From NCBI GenBank assembly GCA_965153355.1, contig OZ231127.1:65224001-65288000 (forward strand): 64,000 nt of DNA, written 5' to 3'. The stretch comes from Flaccisagitta enflata (taxonomy: Eukaryota > Chaetognatha > Sagittoidea > Aphragmophora). The notes beneath the pieces were generated by a model, which did no database searches, was not told where the DNA came from, and saw only the letters and a list, made by a program, of their open reading frames with translations. This document shows positions 10,940 through 21,780 of the stretch, piece after piece. The position numbers and the translations under genes were made by a program. How positions within the stretch are numbered: position 1 is the stretch's first letter; the number at the start of each line of letters is the position of its first letter.

Positions 10940-11163
10940 ACAAATGAATGAATGAATGAATGAATGAATGAATGAATTTCACGCTTTTTTGTGCCTATAT
11001 AAGACCTTGTAGTCTCTGCATTTTCAAACCCTGAAGATGCCAATATAGCAGAAACACGTGTCGGTTTCTAACTTTTCGTTCTTATTTACTCTGAATGAAT
11101 GAATGAATGAATGAATGAATGAATGAATGAATGAATGAATGAATGAATGAATGAATGAATGAA
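10940..11163 (+). repeat. (AATG)n arrays on both sides of a 110-bp unique segment
   Basis: (GAATG/ATGA)n at 10940-10978 and 11092-11163 bracket unique sequence that contains the ribozyme-like motif listed separately. Confidence 0.85.
11020..11066 (+). ncRNA. Possible hammerhead-ribozyme-like core (Penelope-type motif)
   Basis: CTGAAGA at 11031-11037 fits CUGANGA, TGC-CAATATA-GCA can form a short stem II, and GAAA follows at 11051-11054, then CACGTGTCGG. Hammerhead motifs of this spacing are known in Penelope-like retroelements. I could not find a convincing stem I or cleavage triplet, so this may be only a relic. Confidence 0.3.
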
Positions 11164-11194
11164 AGAAAAACGTACCTGCTTCCAATCTTGTCCA

Positions 11195-11405
11195 TGTTTT
11201 ATGAGTAGTTCTTCAGTGAAACTTGTATCAATTTTTGCTAGTTTCGCTAAGTTCATTTCTTGTCCTGATTTGTTGAGAAAAACTGTTTGTCAGATTCTGT
11301 TTTACAGAAAACTAGGAGTGGTGCGCCTATCAATAAGTCAATGAAGGTTCACAAGGCCCTCTTCCATTTATCTCAGTTTGGATATAGTAAGTGATAATGT
11401 TCCAC
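11195..11405 (-). repeat. Dispersed copy of the 320-bp repeat seen at 41 kb
   Basis: The reverse complement of TTGTGAGCC..GGAAGAGGGCC..TAGTTTTCCATAAAACAG matches the unit at 41.0-41.7 kb with scattered differences. Confidence 0.6.
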
Positions 11406-11411
11406 ATGTTG

Positions 11412-11720
11412 GGAAAAAAATCGAAAAACGTTTTTCGATTTTTTGAGTCCTGGGTTAGGAATTAATGTTTCCCTTTTTTGTTTTTGACAATTTGGGGAAG
11501 TGGGGGCAGGATTAGGCTCGCCGGTGGCTGGGGTTGAAATTGGTACAGGGTGAAAGAGGGCACTTTTTTACACCTTCTGGAAAAAATCAGGGCAATGTTG
11601 GACCAATACTTTAGGCACTATGAATTTCTTAATCTTTTTTTTCACATTTTCCGCATTTTTCTCAAAGATCTATATTTTTTATCAATCTCAATTTTGGGCC
11701 ATAAGTAACAACAAAAATGG
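11412..11720 (+). repeat. Repeat family G, copy 1, with perfect 15-bp-arm palindrome
   Basis: 11415-11444 is a perfect palindrome (AAAAAATCGAAAAAC and its complement). The 270 bp that follow align loosely with 13874-14160 (shared ATGAATTTCTTAATCTTTTT and CGCATTTTT). Likely half of a hairpin element. Confidence 0.5.
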
Positions 11721-11732
11721 GTTCAGCAGAGA

Positions 11733-12005
11733 GCAGAGGGAGGGAGAGAATGGGAGAGGGAGAGAGGGAGGGAGAGGGAAAGAGGGAAGAAGAGAGAGGG
11801 AGGGGGGAGAGGGAGGACGGGAGAGGGAGGGAGAGGGAGGGGGACGGAGGGGGAGGGGGAGGGAGAGGGGAGGGAGGGAGGGTGGAGAAAGGGAGGGAAA
11901 AGGGGAGGGAGAGAGAGATGGAGGGAGAGAGGGGGAAGGAAAGAGAAGGAGAGAGAGAGGGAGAGAGAAGGAGGGATGGAGGGAGAAAGAGCAAGGAAGG
12001 GACAG
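11733..12005 (+). repeat. Polypurine GGGAGA tract
   Basis: About 270 bases almost purely purine on the plus strand. Gly/Glu/Arg frames across it are artefacts of composition. Confidence 0.9.
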
Positions 12006-12012
12006 GGAGCAA

Positions 12013-12480
12013 CAGGTCGCCCAAGGGCAATATGTGGTCAGCGATACCCGTTGCCCTGCTTTGCATGATTGTGATATAGAGTGAGAAGAAGCAGGGCAGC
12101 GGCCCCGAAGGGGACGAAGTCCTGTGGAACACAGGGGGACTTTCGTTTGTCATTCCGTCCGTCCGTCCGTTCCCCCAAGGCCCTCTTAGGCCTGAATTCT
12201 GCCCACTCAGGCCTACAATCTGCCCTCTCAGGCCTTAAATCTGCCCGCTCAGGCCTTGAATCTGTGAGGGCAGATTTCAGACCTGAGAGGATTTCAGGCC
12301 TGAGAGGACAGATTTCAGGCCTGAGAGGGCATGAGATTTCAAGTCTTGCAGGCAGATTCAAGGCCTGAGAGGGCAGATTTCAGCCTAAGAGATAGATTTC
12401 CAGGCCTGGGAGAGGGGTGATTTCAGGTCGGAGAGGACAGATTTTGGGCCTGGAGAGGTGACATACATTTTTACATAGGA
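12013..12480 (+). mobile_element. Family E element, rearranged
   Basis: The intact 5' half (CAGGTCGCCCAAGGGCAA to CAGGGGGACTTTCG) is followed by (GTCC)n and a minisatellite whose units flip orientation near 12262 (CAGGCCTTGAATCTG, then CAGATTTCAGACCTG). The inverted 3' terminus is missing; a GACGGACGG remnant ends it. Confidence 0.6.
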
Positions 12481-12548
12481 AAAATCTGGGACGGACGGAC
12501 GTACAGACGGAAAATTTCTTAATATCTAGTGTTCCACTATCGTGGAAC

Positions 12549-12777
12549 ACAATATTGTTGCGGACGGGTGGGCAGGGGCATTCAACCCCCATCTACACCT
12601 CAACCAACCCCCATCTACACCTCAACCCACCCCCAACACTGAAACATACAAAAAGTATTGAAAACGCTGGTTTTCTCACTTCTCAACTCGATGAACATGA
12701 TGGACGGACGGACCGACGGATGGACGGACCGACGGATGGACAAAGCCTCTTATAGAGTTGCGTGTCCGCAACTAAAA
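12549..12777 (+). mobile_element. Helentron-like short element, family B, missing its extreme 5' end
   Basis: M GTTGCGGAC followed by GGGTGGGCAGGGGCA, a CCCCCATCTACACCTCAACC direct repeat, a GGACGGACCGAC tract, and a 3' hairpin GTTGCG-TGTC-CGCAAC then TAAAAA. The right-arm partner (56440-56668) retains ACAAGTGACGC; here that end is replaced, so the duplication ends inside this element. Confidence 0.75.
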
Positions 12778-12877
12778 AGAAATTATTCATCAGGGTAGTA
12801 CAAACAAGTGACATACATCACAAGCTTTGGCTCATTCAGCCAAATTCTCATTCTCTCTTTTTCTTTTGTGCTAGCTT

Positions 12878-13452
<575 letters not shown>

Positions 13453-13460
13453 GCCCTCAC

Positions 13461-13494
13461 CTGTGTCCAAAATGACAATGCGGAAGGTACTGAA

Positions 13495-13495
<1 letters not shown>
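13461..13495 (-). pseudogene. Remnant of the F5/8-type exon (last ~30 bases)
   Basis: The reverse complement reads TACCTTCCGCATTGTC..GACACAG followed by a GTGAGG donor, identical to the end of the exon at 55235-55718. The rest of that exon and its upstream flank are missing and (TC)n abuts instead, so the secreted reading frame cannot be encoded here. Confidence 0.65.
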
Positions 13496-13496
<1 letters not shown>

Positions 13497-13589
<93 letters not shown>

Positions 13590-13690
13590 CAGAGACAGAG
13601 AGAGACAGAGACAGAGAGAGACAGAGACAGACAGAGACAGAGACAGACAGAGACAGAGACAGACAGAGACAGACAGAGACGGAGAGAAAA
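13497..13690 (+). repeat. (GA)n grading into (GACAGA)n
   Basis: (GA)n at 13497-13580, then GACAGA/GACAGAGA variants to 13690. Same order, inverted, at 54960-55088. Confidence 0.95.
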
Positions 13691-13839
13691 GCAGAAAAGA
13701 AAGAAAACTTAGATTTTATTGAATTCTTTTTCTTCAAAGAACCGGTTCTATAACCACTAACCAATCTTACTTACCTTCATCCGAATTCTGAACCTGTTAT
13801 GAGTCTAATTATTACTGCCACCAACTCCAATCAGTTTAT

Positions 13840-14160
13840 TGGAAAAAAGTCGAATTACGTAATTCGACTTTTTGAAACGTAGGGGAGAAATAAAGTTTTC
13901 CATTTTGGATTTGGGACAATTTTAGCAAGTTGAGCCATTTTTGGGCTGGGAGTATACATTTTTTGATATTCACAGCTAAGAAAGAGCTTATTTTTCTCTT
14001 TCAAATGGCGCCAACCAGAAGTCTCTGCGATCAATAGTTTAGGAGTTATGAATTTTTTAATCTTTTTTTATTTTTTCGCATTTTTGCGAAACTCGATTTT
14101 TTTCATTGATCCCAATATTTGAGGTCTATGTAACATAGGAAAAGTGTCAAGATGTTACGC
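13840..14160 (+). repeat. Repeat family G, copy 2, with perfect 15-bp-arm palindrome
   Basis: 13844-13873 is a perfect palindrome (AAAAAGTCGAATTAC and its complement). The following sequence aligns with family G copy 1. It lies at the left edge of a 1.1-kb segment absent from the right arm, bounded by TTTATTGG at 13835-13842 and 14931-14938. Confidence 0.55.
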
Positions 14161-14203
14161 AGATTGACTTCAAGTTTTATGACGCTAGCTTGCGCATATT
14201 ACT

Positions 14204-14786
<583 letters not shown>

Positions 14787-15086
14787 AAGGAAGACTGAGA
14801 GAAAGAAAAGTCAACTGTAGATTGAATAAAAAAAACACACAGACAGCATGAGATGCACTCACAGAGGATCATGCACTGAAAAAAAAGAAACTCCCATTTA
14901 CGACTTTTTTCCGGTCGGCGATTAGCCGCCTTTATTGGTACTCGATTACCGAACCATCGTAACCTACAACGACCCACCACAACCAACCATGACCCACCAC
15001 AACCTACTACGACCCACCACGACCCACCCGTAAGGCGACTGGATTTCGAAGCGAAGAATTACGTCGGTCGGTTCGGGTGCATCGCA

Positions 15087-15958
15087 CAGTGCCCCGGATC
15101 CCACCACCACGAAAAAAAAGAACCCGTCACCCCCCTATCACCCCCCTATCACCACCAATTCACCTACACAGTGCCCCGGATCCCACCACCACGAAAAATA
15201 AGTACCCGTCACCCCCCTATCACCCCCCTATCACCACCAATTCACCTACACAGTGCCCCGGATCCCACCACCACGAAAAATAAGTACCCGTCACCCCCCT
15301 ATCACCACCAATTCACCTACACAGTGCCCCGGATCCCACCACCACAAAAAATAAGTACCCGTCACCCCCTATCACCCCCTATCACCACCAATTCACCTAC
15401 ACAGTGCCCCGGATCCCACCACCACAAAAAAAAGTACCACACCCCCTATCACCCCCTATCACCACCAATTCACCTACACAGTGCCCCGGATCCCACCACC
15501 ACGAAAAATAAGTACCCGTCACCCCCTATCACCCCCTATCACCCCCACCACCTCCACAGTGCCCCGGGATCCCACCACCACGAAAAATAAGACCCACACC
15601 CCCTATCACCACCATTTACCTACACAGTGCCCCGGATCCCACCACCACGAAAAATAAGTACCCGTCACCCCCCTATCACCACCAATTTACCTACACAGTG
15701 CCCCGGATCCCACCACCACGAAAAATAAGTACCCGTCACCCCCCTATCACCCCCCTATCACCACCAATTCACCTACACAGTGCCCCGGATCCCACCACCA
15801 CGAAAAATAAGTACCCGTCACCCCCCTATCACCCCCCTATCACCACCAATTCACCTACACAGTGCCCCGGATCCCAGCACCACGAAAAATAAGTACCCGT
15901 CACCCCCCTATCACCCCCCTATCACCACCAATTCACCTACACAGTGCCCCGGATCCTG
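15087..15958 (+). repeat. GC-rich minisatellite, ~82/71-bp units
   Basis: CAGTGCCCCGGATCCCACCA begins units at 15087, 15169, 15251, 15322, 15402, 15479, 15557, 15625, 15696, 15778, 15860 and 15942. The two main lengths differ by one 11-bp CCCCCCTATCA subunit. The array starts three bases inside the 9.3-kb segment missing from the right arm. Confidence 0.9.
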
Positions 15959-16664
15959 CACAAGGCCGCCGTCCCTCCCACCTCAATATTTCATTTTTTG
16001 ACTTATTAGTTCCTACAGACTGTGCACATAGTTATCACTCCTCTCCTTTATTCTATAAAAAAGCTAAATCTGATTTTGCGGGCCTGCTTTGCCCTAGAGA
16101 TAGTAAACTATGATGTTCTAACTAATTCCAGTTTAATTCTTTTTTATACTGATATTCTAGAAAACATCTAACATATTCTGGAAAGCTGCACTACAATATG
16201 CGAATGTAATTGATGTGAATTTTATAGCTCTTACACCCTGATTCTATTCTTTTCATATTTGGAATTACAATGATCTACGATCGTTTCTTGCCTTTTCTCC
16301 AGAATTGTCGTTTATGACCTCATGAACGGGCATATCGCTCATTTCTTCATTGAGTTTTTAGGGCTGGATTGATTTTTAAGCTGTTACATCATTTTTTTCT
16401 ATAGCGCAGCCAGTCCTTTCTTTGGTGGTGATTGAATACGTTACGTCACTCCTTTTGTCACTTATTTGCAAACATAGAAGTGCTACCGATTTCAATCGGC
16501 GTATTTCTAAATACATCCTCACCCCTGTATGAGACATGTCCGTTTGTTGGTTGGTTGGTCGGTTGGTCACACAAACATCCAACTCCCAAAATCTGAGGTT
16601 CTGTCAACAAAAAAGCAATCAACCTTTTGATTCTTTTCGTACATTTGACCATTCTTCATTCAAG
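15959..16664. other. Non-coding stretch
   Basis: No gene or clear element. A TTGGTTGGTTGGTCGG run near 16546 may be a relic of a Helentron-like tract. Confidence 0.4.
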
Positions 16665-16760
16665 CATTTATTCATTCATTCATTCATTCATTCATTCATT
16701 CATTCATTCATTCATTCATTCATTCATTCATTAGTACGTTCATTCATTCATAGAATCGTT
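16665..16760 (+). repeat. (CATT)n microsatellite
   Basis: About 20 units with a few interruptions. Confidence 0.95.
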
Positions 16761-16924
16761 CATTCATAAGTAACGTTCATAATGTGAAAAAAAAGGTTAG
16801 AAAGAAAAAAAGTCTATTTTTCCGTTTGATATTCAATTTTCTCAAATTTCGATAAGCAGAAGCTGTAACATGGGATTTTTCATAAACGAAAATTCCGCTT
16901 CCAAACGGAAAATCGATTGTAATT

Positions 16925-17067
16925 CGCACTCGATTCAGGGTGATTCCCACACACACATACACAAAAAGCTTCTAAAACGCTTGTTTTCCTACCATTTGAC
17001 TGGTGCTCACAGTCGTACTGACAAACGGACGGACAAAGCCTCTTAAAGAGTTGTGTGTCCGCAACTA
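16925..17067 (+). mobile_element. Family B 3' portion
   Basis: It has the B body AAAACGCTTGTTTTCCTACC, a short GACGGAC tract, and the 3' hairpin ending GTCCGCAACTAAAAA. Confidence 0.6.
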
Positions 17068-17190
17068 AAAAGATACCAATATTTCTTCCTTTTGTCTGTT
17101 TTAAATTTTGCGGTTTTAACATAACGCCAGACAAAAGATCAAGATGGCAAAAGTATGAAAAAACAAGGCCGGATACACGGCAATCCAGTC

Positions 17191-17805
17191 CACTGTGCTT
17201 TCACAAAGAATCTGAGTGAAAAATCACATAACTGTGGGTTGCTCTGCATTTTTGTGTAGTGTTGGGTTGTGATAACATGTATCTAGCCAAAATAAAATCA
17301 TTCACCGAGCGCTTTTTGAGTAATCTTCAAAATGGAAAAAAATTAGACCCATTTTCAATGAAGATTCTACTGAGTTGTATTGACCTATTTTTTGACTCCA
17401 TATTGTTAATCTACGCAAAATTCCCTTTCATTTGATGGGTCGCACTCCATACTTTTGTAAAAAATCAAAATTTTCATTTTTTGAGTCACCGTTACAAAAA
17501 AGTAACGGTGGCTCAAAAAATGAAAACTTTATTTCAAAATTGAACCATATAGTGTGACCTATCAAATGAAAGGGAATTTTGCATAGATTAACAATATGAA
17601 GTCAAAAAATAGATCAAAACAACTCAGTAAAATCATCATTGAAAATGGGCCAAATTTTTTCTTTTTTGAAGATTACTCAAAAAGCGCTCGGTGAATGATT
17701 TTATTTTAAGCAGTTACATGTTATCACACCCCAACACTACACAAAAATGCAGAGAAACCTACAGTTATGTGATTTTTCACTCAGATTTTTTTTGAAAGCA
17801 CAGTG
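17191..17805. mobile_element. 615-bp hairpin (foldback) MITE nested in a family A element
   Basis: Ends CACTGTGCTTTCA and TGAAAGCACAGTG; the two ~300-bp arms are near-complementary throughout, meeting at about 17498 (GTTACAAAAAAGTAAC). AGTC flanks it at 17187-17190 and 17806-17809. The split host is family A: AACAAGGCCGGATACACGGC on the left, GCGGACGGTTGGGCAGGAGC on the right. Confidence 0.85.
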
Positions 17806-17852
17806 AGTCGCGGACGGTTGGGCAGGAGCAGTAATGCGAAAATCACTCGGAA

Positions 17853-18041
17853 TTAAACAAGGCCGGATACACGGCTACCGAAGTCGCGTGTGGGTGGGCG
17901 GGGGCCACATTTGAGGTCACCAGACCATTTGGGCAGGAGCAGCGAGGTCAAAGAAATAAAATCATAATAAAAAGTAAAGTGTGACCGACGGACCAACCAA
18001 CCGATGGACAAAGCGGGTTGTAGAGTAGCGTGCACGCACTA
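17853..18041 (+). mobile_element. Helentron-like element, family A
   Basis: 5' hairpin GCCG-GATACA-CGGC, M GTCGCGTGTG, a GGTGGGCGGGGGC module, a GACCGACGGACC tract and a 3' end GCGTGCACGCACTAAAAA. It directly follows an older A copy (17161-17190 and 17806-17850). A separate 3' fragment with hairpin AGTCGCGTGTCCGCGACT lies at 18046-18112. Confidence 0.7.
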
Positions 18042-18206
18042 AAAATGTGATGGACGGACGGTCCCACCAACAGACCGATACGGCAAGGTGTAGAGTCGCG
18101 TGTCCGCGACTAAAAATGCTCTTGCCCACCTCGATCTCCCAAATGGCATTATGCTTTTTGTTTTTTTTTTTTTTTTCTTTTCAATTCTCTCTCTCTAACT
18201 TTGTCG

Positions 18207-18309
<103 letters not shown>

Positions 18310-18777
18310 TGAAAACGCTGCCTCTACTTCAAATATCATAAGTTATGCTTCATGCTAATTTGTATGATATCGTAAATCAACTTTTGCTTATATCTCCTTT
18401 CAAACTTAAAAGCGCAATTACGCGCAATACAGTTAAATCTGGAGAGTGAATTGGAACTAGAGATAGCCTCCACCCATTCAGGTTGTAGCACCCATTTCAG
18501 GGGCAAAATAGCATCATTGGTGTTTTGACTGAATGTTTATAGCAAAAAAGGTGCATATTCGTTTGATACCAGGGAGCACTGACACTATTTGTGTGAGGGG
18601 TATTACCCGAATTTTCATCATCGATTTGACTGAGGCAATTTTGGCCTATTTTGAATAAAAATACCACTTTGTGAAGCAGCAGTAGCACATAAATGGTCAA
18701 TTTTACTTATTTTTGGGTGAGAAATTCGAATCTGCCATAAAAAATTATCTAAGATCAATATTTTGCTCAAAATCGCC

Positions 18778-19746
18778 CAGGCCTGTATATTCTTGAGTTT
18801 TCCCCCCCCCCGGTGGGGGGGGGGGGGAATCAAAGGGTCTGGAAATGGGGAAGGAAATCAAAAGGGGAAAAAAAAGAAAACAGGTCGCCCAAGGGCAATA
18901 TATGGTCAGCGATACCCTTAGCCCTGCTTTGAGAGATTGTGAGTTGGAGTGAGGGGAAGCAGGGCAGCGGCCCCGAAGGGGACGAAGTCCTGTAGAACAC
19001 AGGGGGACTTTCGTTCGTCCTGCCTTACCTGGATGAGATGCTACATAGATGGTTGACTGAAGGCCTTCAAGAGCTTAAATTGAGGTCTAAGAAGGCTGAT
19101 GTAAGGTCTGAGAATGCCAATTGGAAGCTTGAGAGGACTAATTTGAGGCCTAATTTCAGGCATGAGAGGACAGGTTTGAGGCATGGGAATTTCGATTTGA
19201 GGCCTGCGAGGCCTAGTTTGAGGTCTGAAAGGCCAGGTTTGAGGCCTGCTAGGTCGGATTTGAGGCCTGAGAGGCTGGATTTGAGGCCTGAGAGGCTGGA
19301 TTTGAGGCCAGAGAGGTTGGATTTGAGGCCTGAGAGGCTGGATTTGAGGCCTGAGAGGCTGGATTAGAGGCCTGAGAGGCTGAATTTGAGGCCTGAGAGG
19401 CTAGATTTTAGGCCTGAGGGGCCTGATAAGGGGGGGGACGGACGAACGAACGGACGGACGAACAAATTAACGAAAGTCCCCCTGTGTTCTACAGGACTTC
19501 GACCCCTTCGGGGCCGCTGCCCAAAAAGGAATTTTGGGGAAAATATAACTTTTTACAGTCCCAAATCATAAAACTCAATTAGTAAAACATAATTTAACAC
19601 TATTTAAACCTTAACGACATAGTTTTATTGCTATATGGGAAAGAAAATCATGGACATAAAAACGCGACGCGACGCGTTGCGGGGAAGAAAATCAAGGGCA
19701 GGGGGGGGGGAAAAAATCAAAAGCCACTCAAGAATATACACCCCTG
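18778..19746. mobile_element. hAT-type MITE, second copy, interrupted
   Basis: Same ends as the copy at 10482-10790 (CAGGCCTGTATATTCTTGAG; CAGGGGTGTATATTCTTGAG on the other strand). It is split by a family E element; a G/C run has expanded near its left end. No clean target duplication is visible here. Confidence 0.8.
18881..19522 (+). mobile_element. Family E Helentron-like element, complete, nested in the hAT MITE
   Basis: CAGGTCGCCCAAGGGCAA at the 5' end, inverted ~50-bp blocks (18961-19015 and 19475-19522), 21-bp TTGAGGCCTGAGAGGCTGGA units between, and a GACGGACGAAC tract. It lies in an A-run of the MITE (GGGAAAAAAAAGAAAA before, AAAAAGG after); the MITE copy at 10.5 kb shows the empty site. 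Confidence 0.8.
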
Positions 19747-19797
19747 ATTAATCACCATTCTTAGGGCCCTGTTTGAGCATTTTTAGCACTTTTTGCA

Positions 19798-20014
19798 TAA
19801 AACAAGGCCGGATACACGGCTATCCCAGTCGCGTGCGGGTGGGCAGGGGCCGTATTTGAGGTCACTTGATCACTTAGGCAGGAGCAGTGAGGCCATAGAC
19901 CGCAAAAACCCAAAAAAAGTAAAGTGTGATGGATGGACCAACGGACCGACGGATGGACGGACGGACCGACGGACCGGCAAAGCGGGGTGTAGAGTTGCGT
20001 AGCACGCGACTAAA
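19798..20014 (+). mobile_element. Helentron-like element, family A
   Basis: AAACAAGGCCGGATACACGG, M GTCGCGTGC, GGGTGGGCAGGGGC, a GGACCGACGGATGGACGG tract, and 3' hairpin GTTGCGTAGCACGCGAC then TAAAAA. Inserted in an A-run of the degenerate satellite. Confidence 0.75.
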
Positions 20015-20504
20015 AAACATTAAGAAAGGTAGTAGTGGTGGTTCTATGTGCTATTTGAGTAATTTTGAAGAAGGGGAACTAGTTCTTTAGTCAAGAATGG
20101 TCAAAGATGAATATTTTGAAAATTTACTGTCGCACTCATGGCCCCGATTGAGCTTTTTTTGGCCTTATTTTGGTAAAAAAAAGTCATTAAATGAGGTAGC
20201 TGTCGCAATTTCATTAGTGATCTTATCAATTTTGAGATGAGGAATCTATATCATTATTCAAAAATGGTCCAAGATCAACATCTTGATCAAAAACCATCAT
20301 GCTTAGCTTTACTGGGCCCTTACTGAGAATTTTAATGCCTTTTTTTGGTGAAAAAGACTTAGTGTTGCAGTAATGGCAGTTCTAAGTTATTTTACCTCTT
20401 TGGGAGTAGCAGAAATCAATTCTGAAACCTAAAATGCCTCAAACAAAATTTTGATAGTTTACTGCCTAATCCAGAGCCCTGATGGAGCATACTTGGCCTT
20501 TGTA

Positions 20505-20732
20505 GTTGCTGACATGCAACCCTATAAGAGGCTTTGTCCATCTGTCCATCCGTCTGTTGGTTCGTTTGTCCGTAATGATCAAGTCAAATAGTGGGAAAAC
20601 GAGCGTTCTAGATACTTGTTGGTGTATGTTTGTGTGTGTGGGTCAAGGTAGGGGTGTGGATGGAGATTCGATGCCTCTGCCCACCTGTCTGCTAAGATAT
20701 TATGACCCCCTGTCACTTGTTTGGGTAAAACC
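20505..20732 (-). mobile_element. Helentron-like element, family B, in the satellite
   Basis: On the minus strand: ACAAGTGACAGGGGGTCATA, GACAGGTGGGCAG, the AAACATACA..GTTTTCCCAC body, a GACGGATGGACAGATGGAC tract, and a 3' end GCATGTCAGCAACTA. It splits the satellite motif GGCCTTTTTGGTAAAA inside its T-run. Confidence 0.7.
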
Positions 20733-21004
20733 GCATCATTAAAGGTGGAGGAGGTTCTCTGAGTTTTTTCTGTTGTCAATATAGAGAAGGGGTTTTGATC
20801 AAGCCATCAACATCATAACAAAGAAGAAAACACGTCAATTGTAAGACCTTCATTATTTGTGGTTTTTTGAATTTCATTCATCTACCATTTTTTCCAAACC
20901 TCTTTTAGCCCTTGCTGTGTTGTTGATGAGATTTCAGAGTAACCAACTATGGGATGATGTAGATATTATACTGTAATGCAAATTGTAAGTGCAAGTTAAC
21001 TTTT

Positions 21005-21140
21005 CAGTCGTGAAAACACTTTACCTTGCCGTGTTGATTGGCCAGTCAGTCTGTCCAAAATATTAATTGCAAACAGATTCTGCATTACTGCCCCTGCCTG
21101 ACCATCCATGACTGTCCTGCTGCGTATCTGGCCTTGCTTT
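21005..21140 (-). mobile_element. Family A relic
   Basis: On the minus strand it begins AAGCAAGGCCAGATACGCAG and continues with GTCAGGCAGGGGCAGTAATG. Confidence 0.45.
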
Positions 21141-21375
21141 TCTTTTATAGAAGTCAGGAAAACTAAGAAAAAGATATTTTCAGTGAGAGTTCATAGGCTT
21201 CATATCCAACAAAACTGGGTGCAGGTACTCCAGGTATATATATATGTATTATCGTCACAAATAAAATCTTTCCGCACATTTTAACATTTATCTCTGGTTA
21301 TATTTGACAAATCCTAAAAAATTGGTGACAAAATTACAGCTCTTCAAATTTGCAAGCAGTCTGCGCAAACCACGT

Positions 21376-21780
21376 TTTTAGTTGCGTGCACGCGACTCTA
21401 CACCTTGGTCTGTCGGTTGGTAGGTCGGTAGGTTGGTCTGTCGGTCCGTCGGTCCCGTAACCTTTTTAAATTTTCGACGTTTTTTAACATTTTTTCACAT
21501 TTTTTCACATTTTTTAACGATCTTTAACATTTTTTAACATTATCTGATTTTTTTGGCATTTTAACATTTTTTAACATCTTTTAACATTTTTTAACATTTT
21601 TTAACATTTTTTAACATTTTTTAACATCTTTTAACATTTTTTAACATTTTTTAACATTTTTTAACATTTTTTAACATTTTTTAACATTATCTAACATTTT
21701 TTAACATTTCCTGACATTTTTAACATTTTGTCTGTCATTTCCAGACGCACGGGACTGTTGCCCTCTTGGGCTTGTTCTAA
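21376..21780 (-). mobile_element. Helentron-like element with a (TTTTTTAACA)n core
   Basis: The left end is the 3' hairpin AGTTGCGTGCACGCGACTCT with a GGTCGGTAGGTTGG tract; the core is a 10-bp TTTTTTAACA array at 21466-21735; the right end on the minus strand is AACAAGCCCAAGAGGGCAAC with hairpin GCCC-AAGA-GGGC. Confidence 0.65.

Larger units (their letters stand above)
18500..20790 (+). repeat. Degenerate ~185-bp tandem repeat broken by four insertions
   Basis: Anchors such as TTTTGGTAAAAAAAAGTCAT (20168), TTTTTGGTGAAAAAGACTTA (20352), TTTTGAATAAAAATACCACT (18650), GGCCC(T/G)..TTGAGCATTTT and TCAAGAT/GATCAA..TTTTG recur about every 185 bp once the inserted elements (18778-19746, 18881-19522, 19798-20014, 20505-20732) are removed. 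Confidence 0.55.

Noticed and set aside
15087-15958. Proline/histidine-rich protein encoded by the 82-bp array
   Set aside because: Frames break between units of 82, 71, 77 and 68 bp and no flanking exon is visible.
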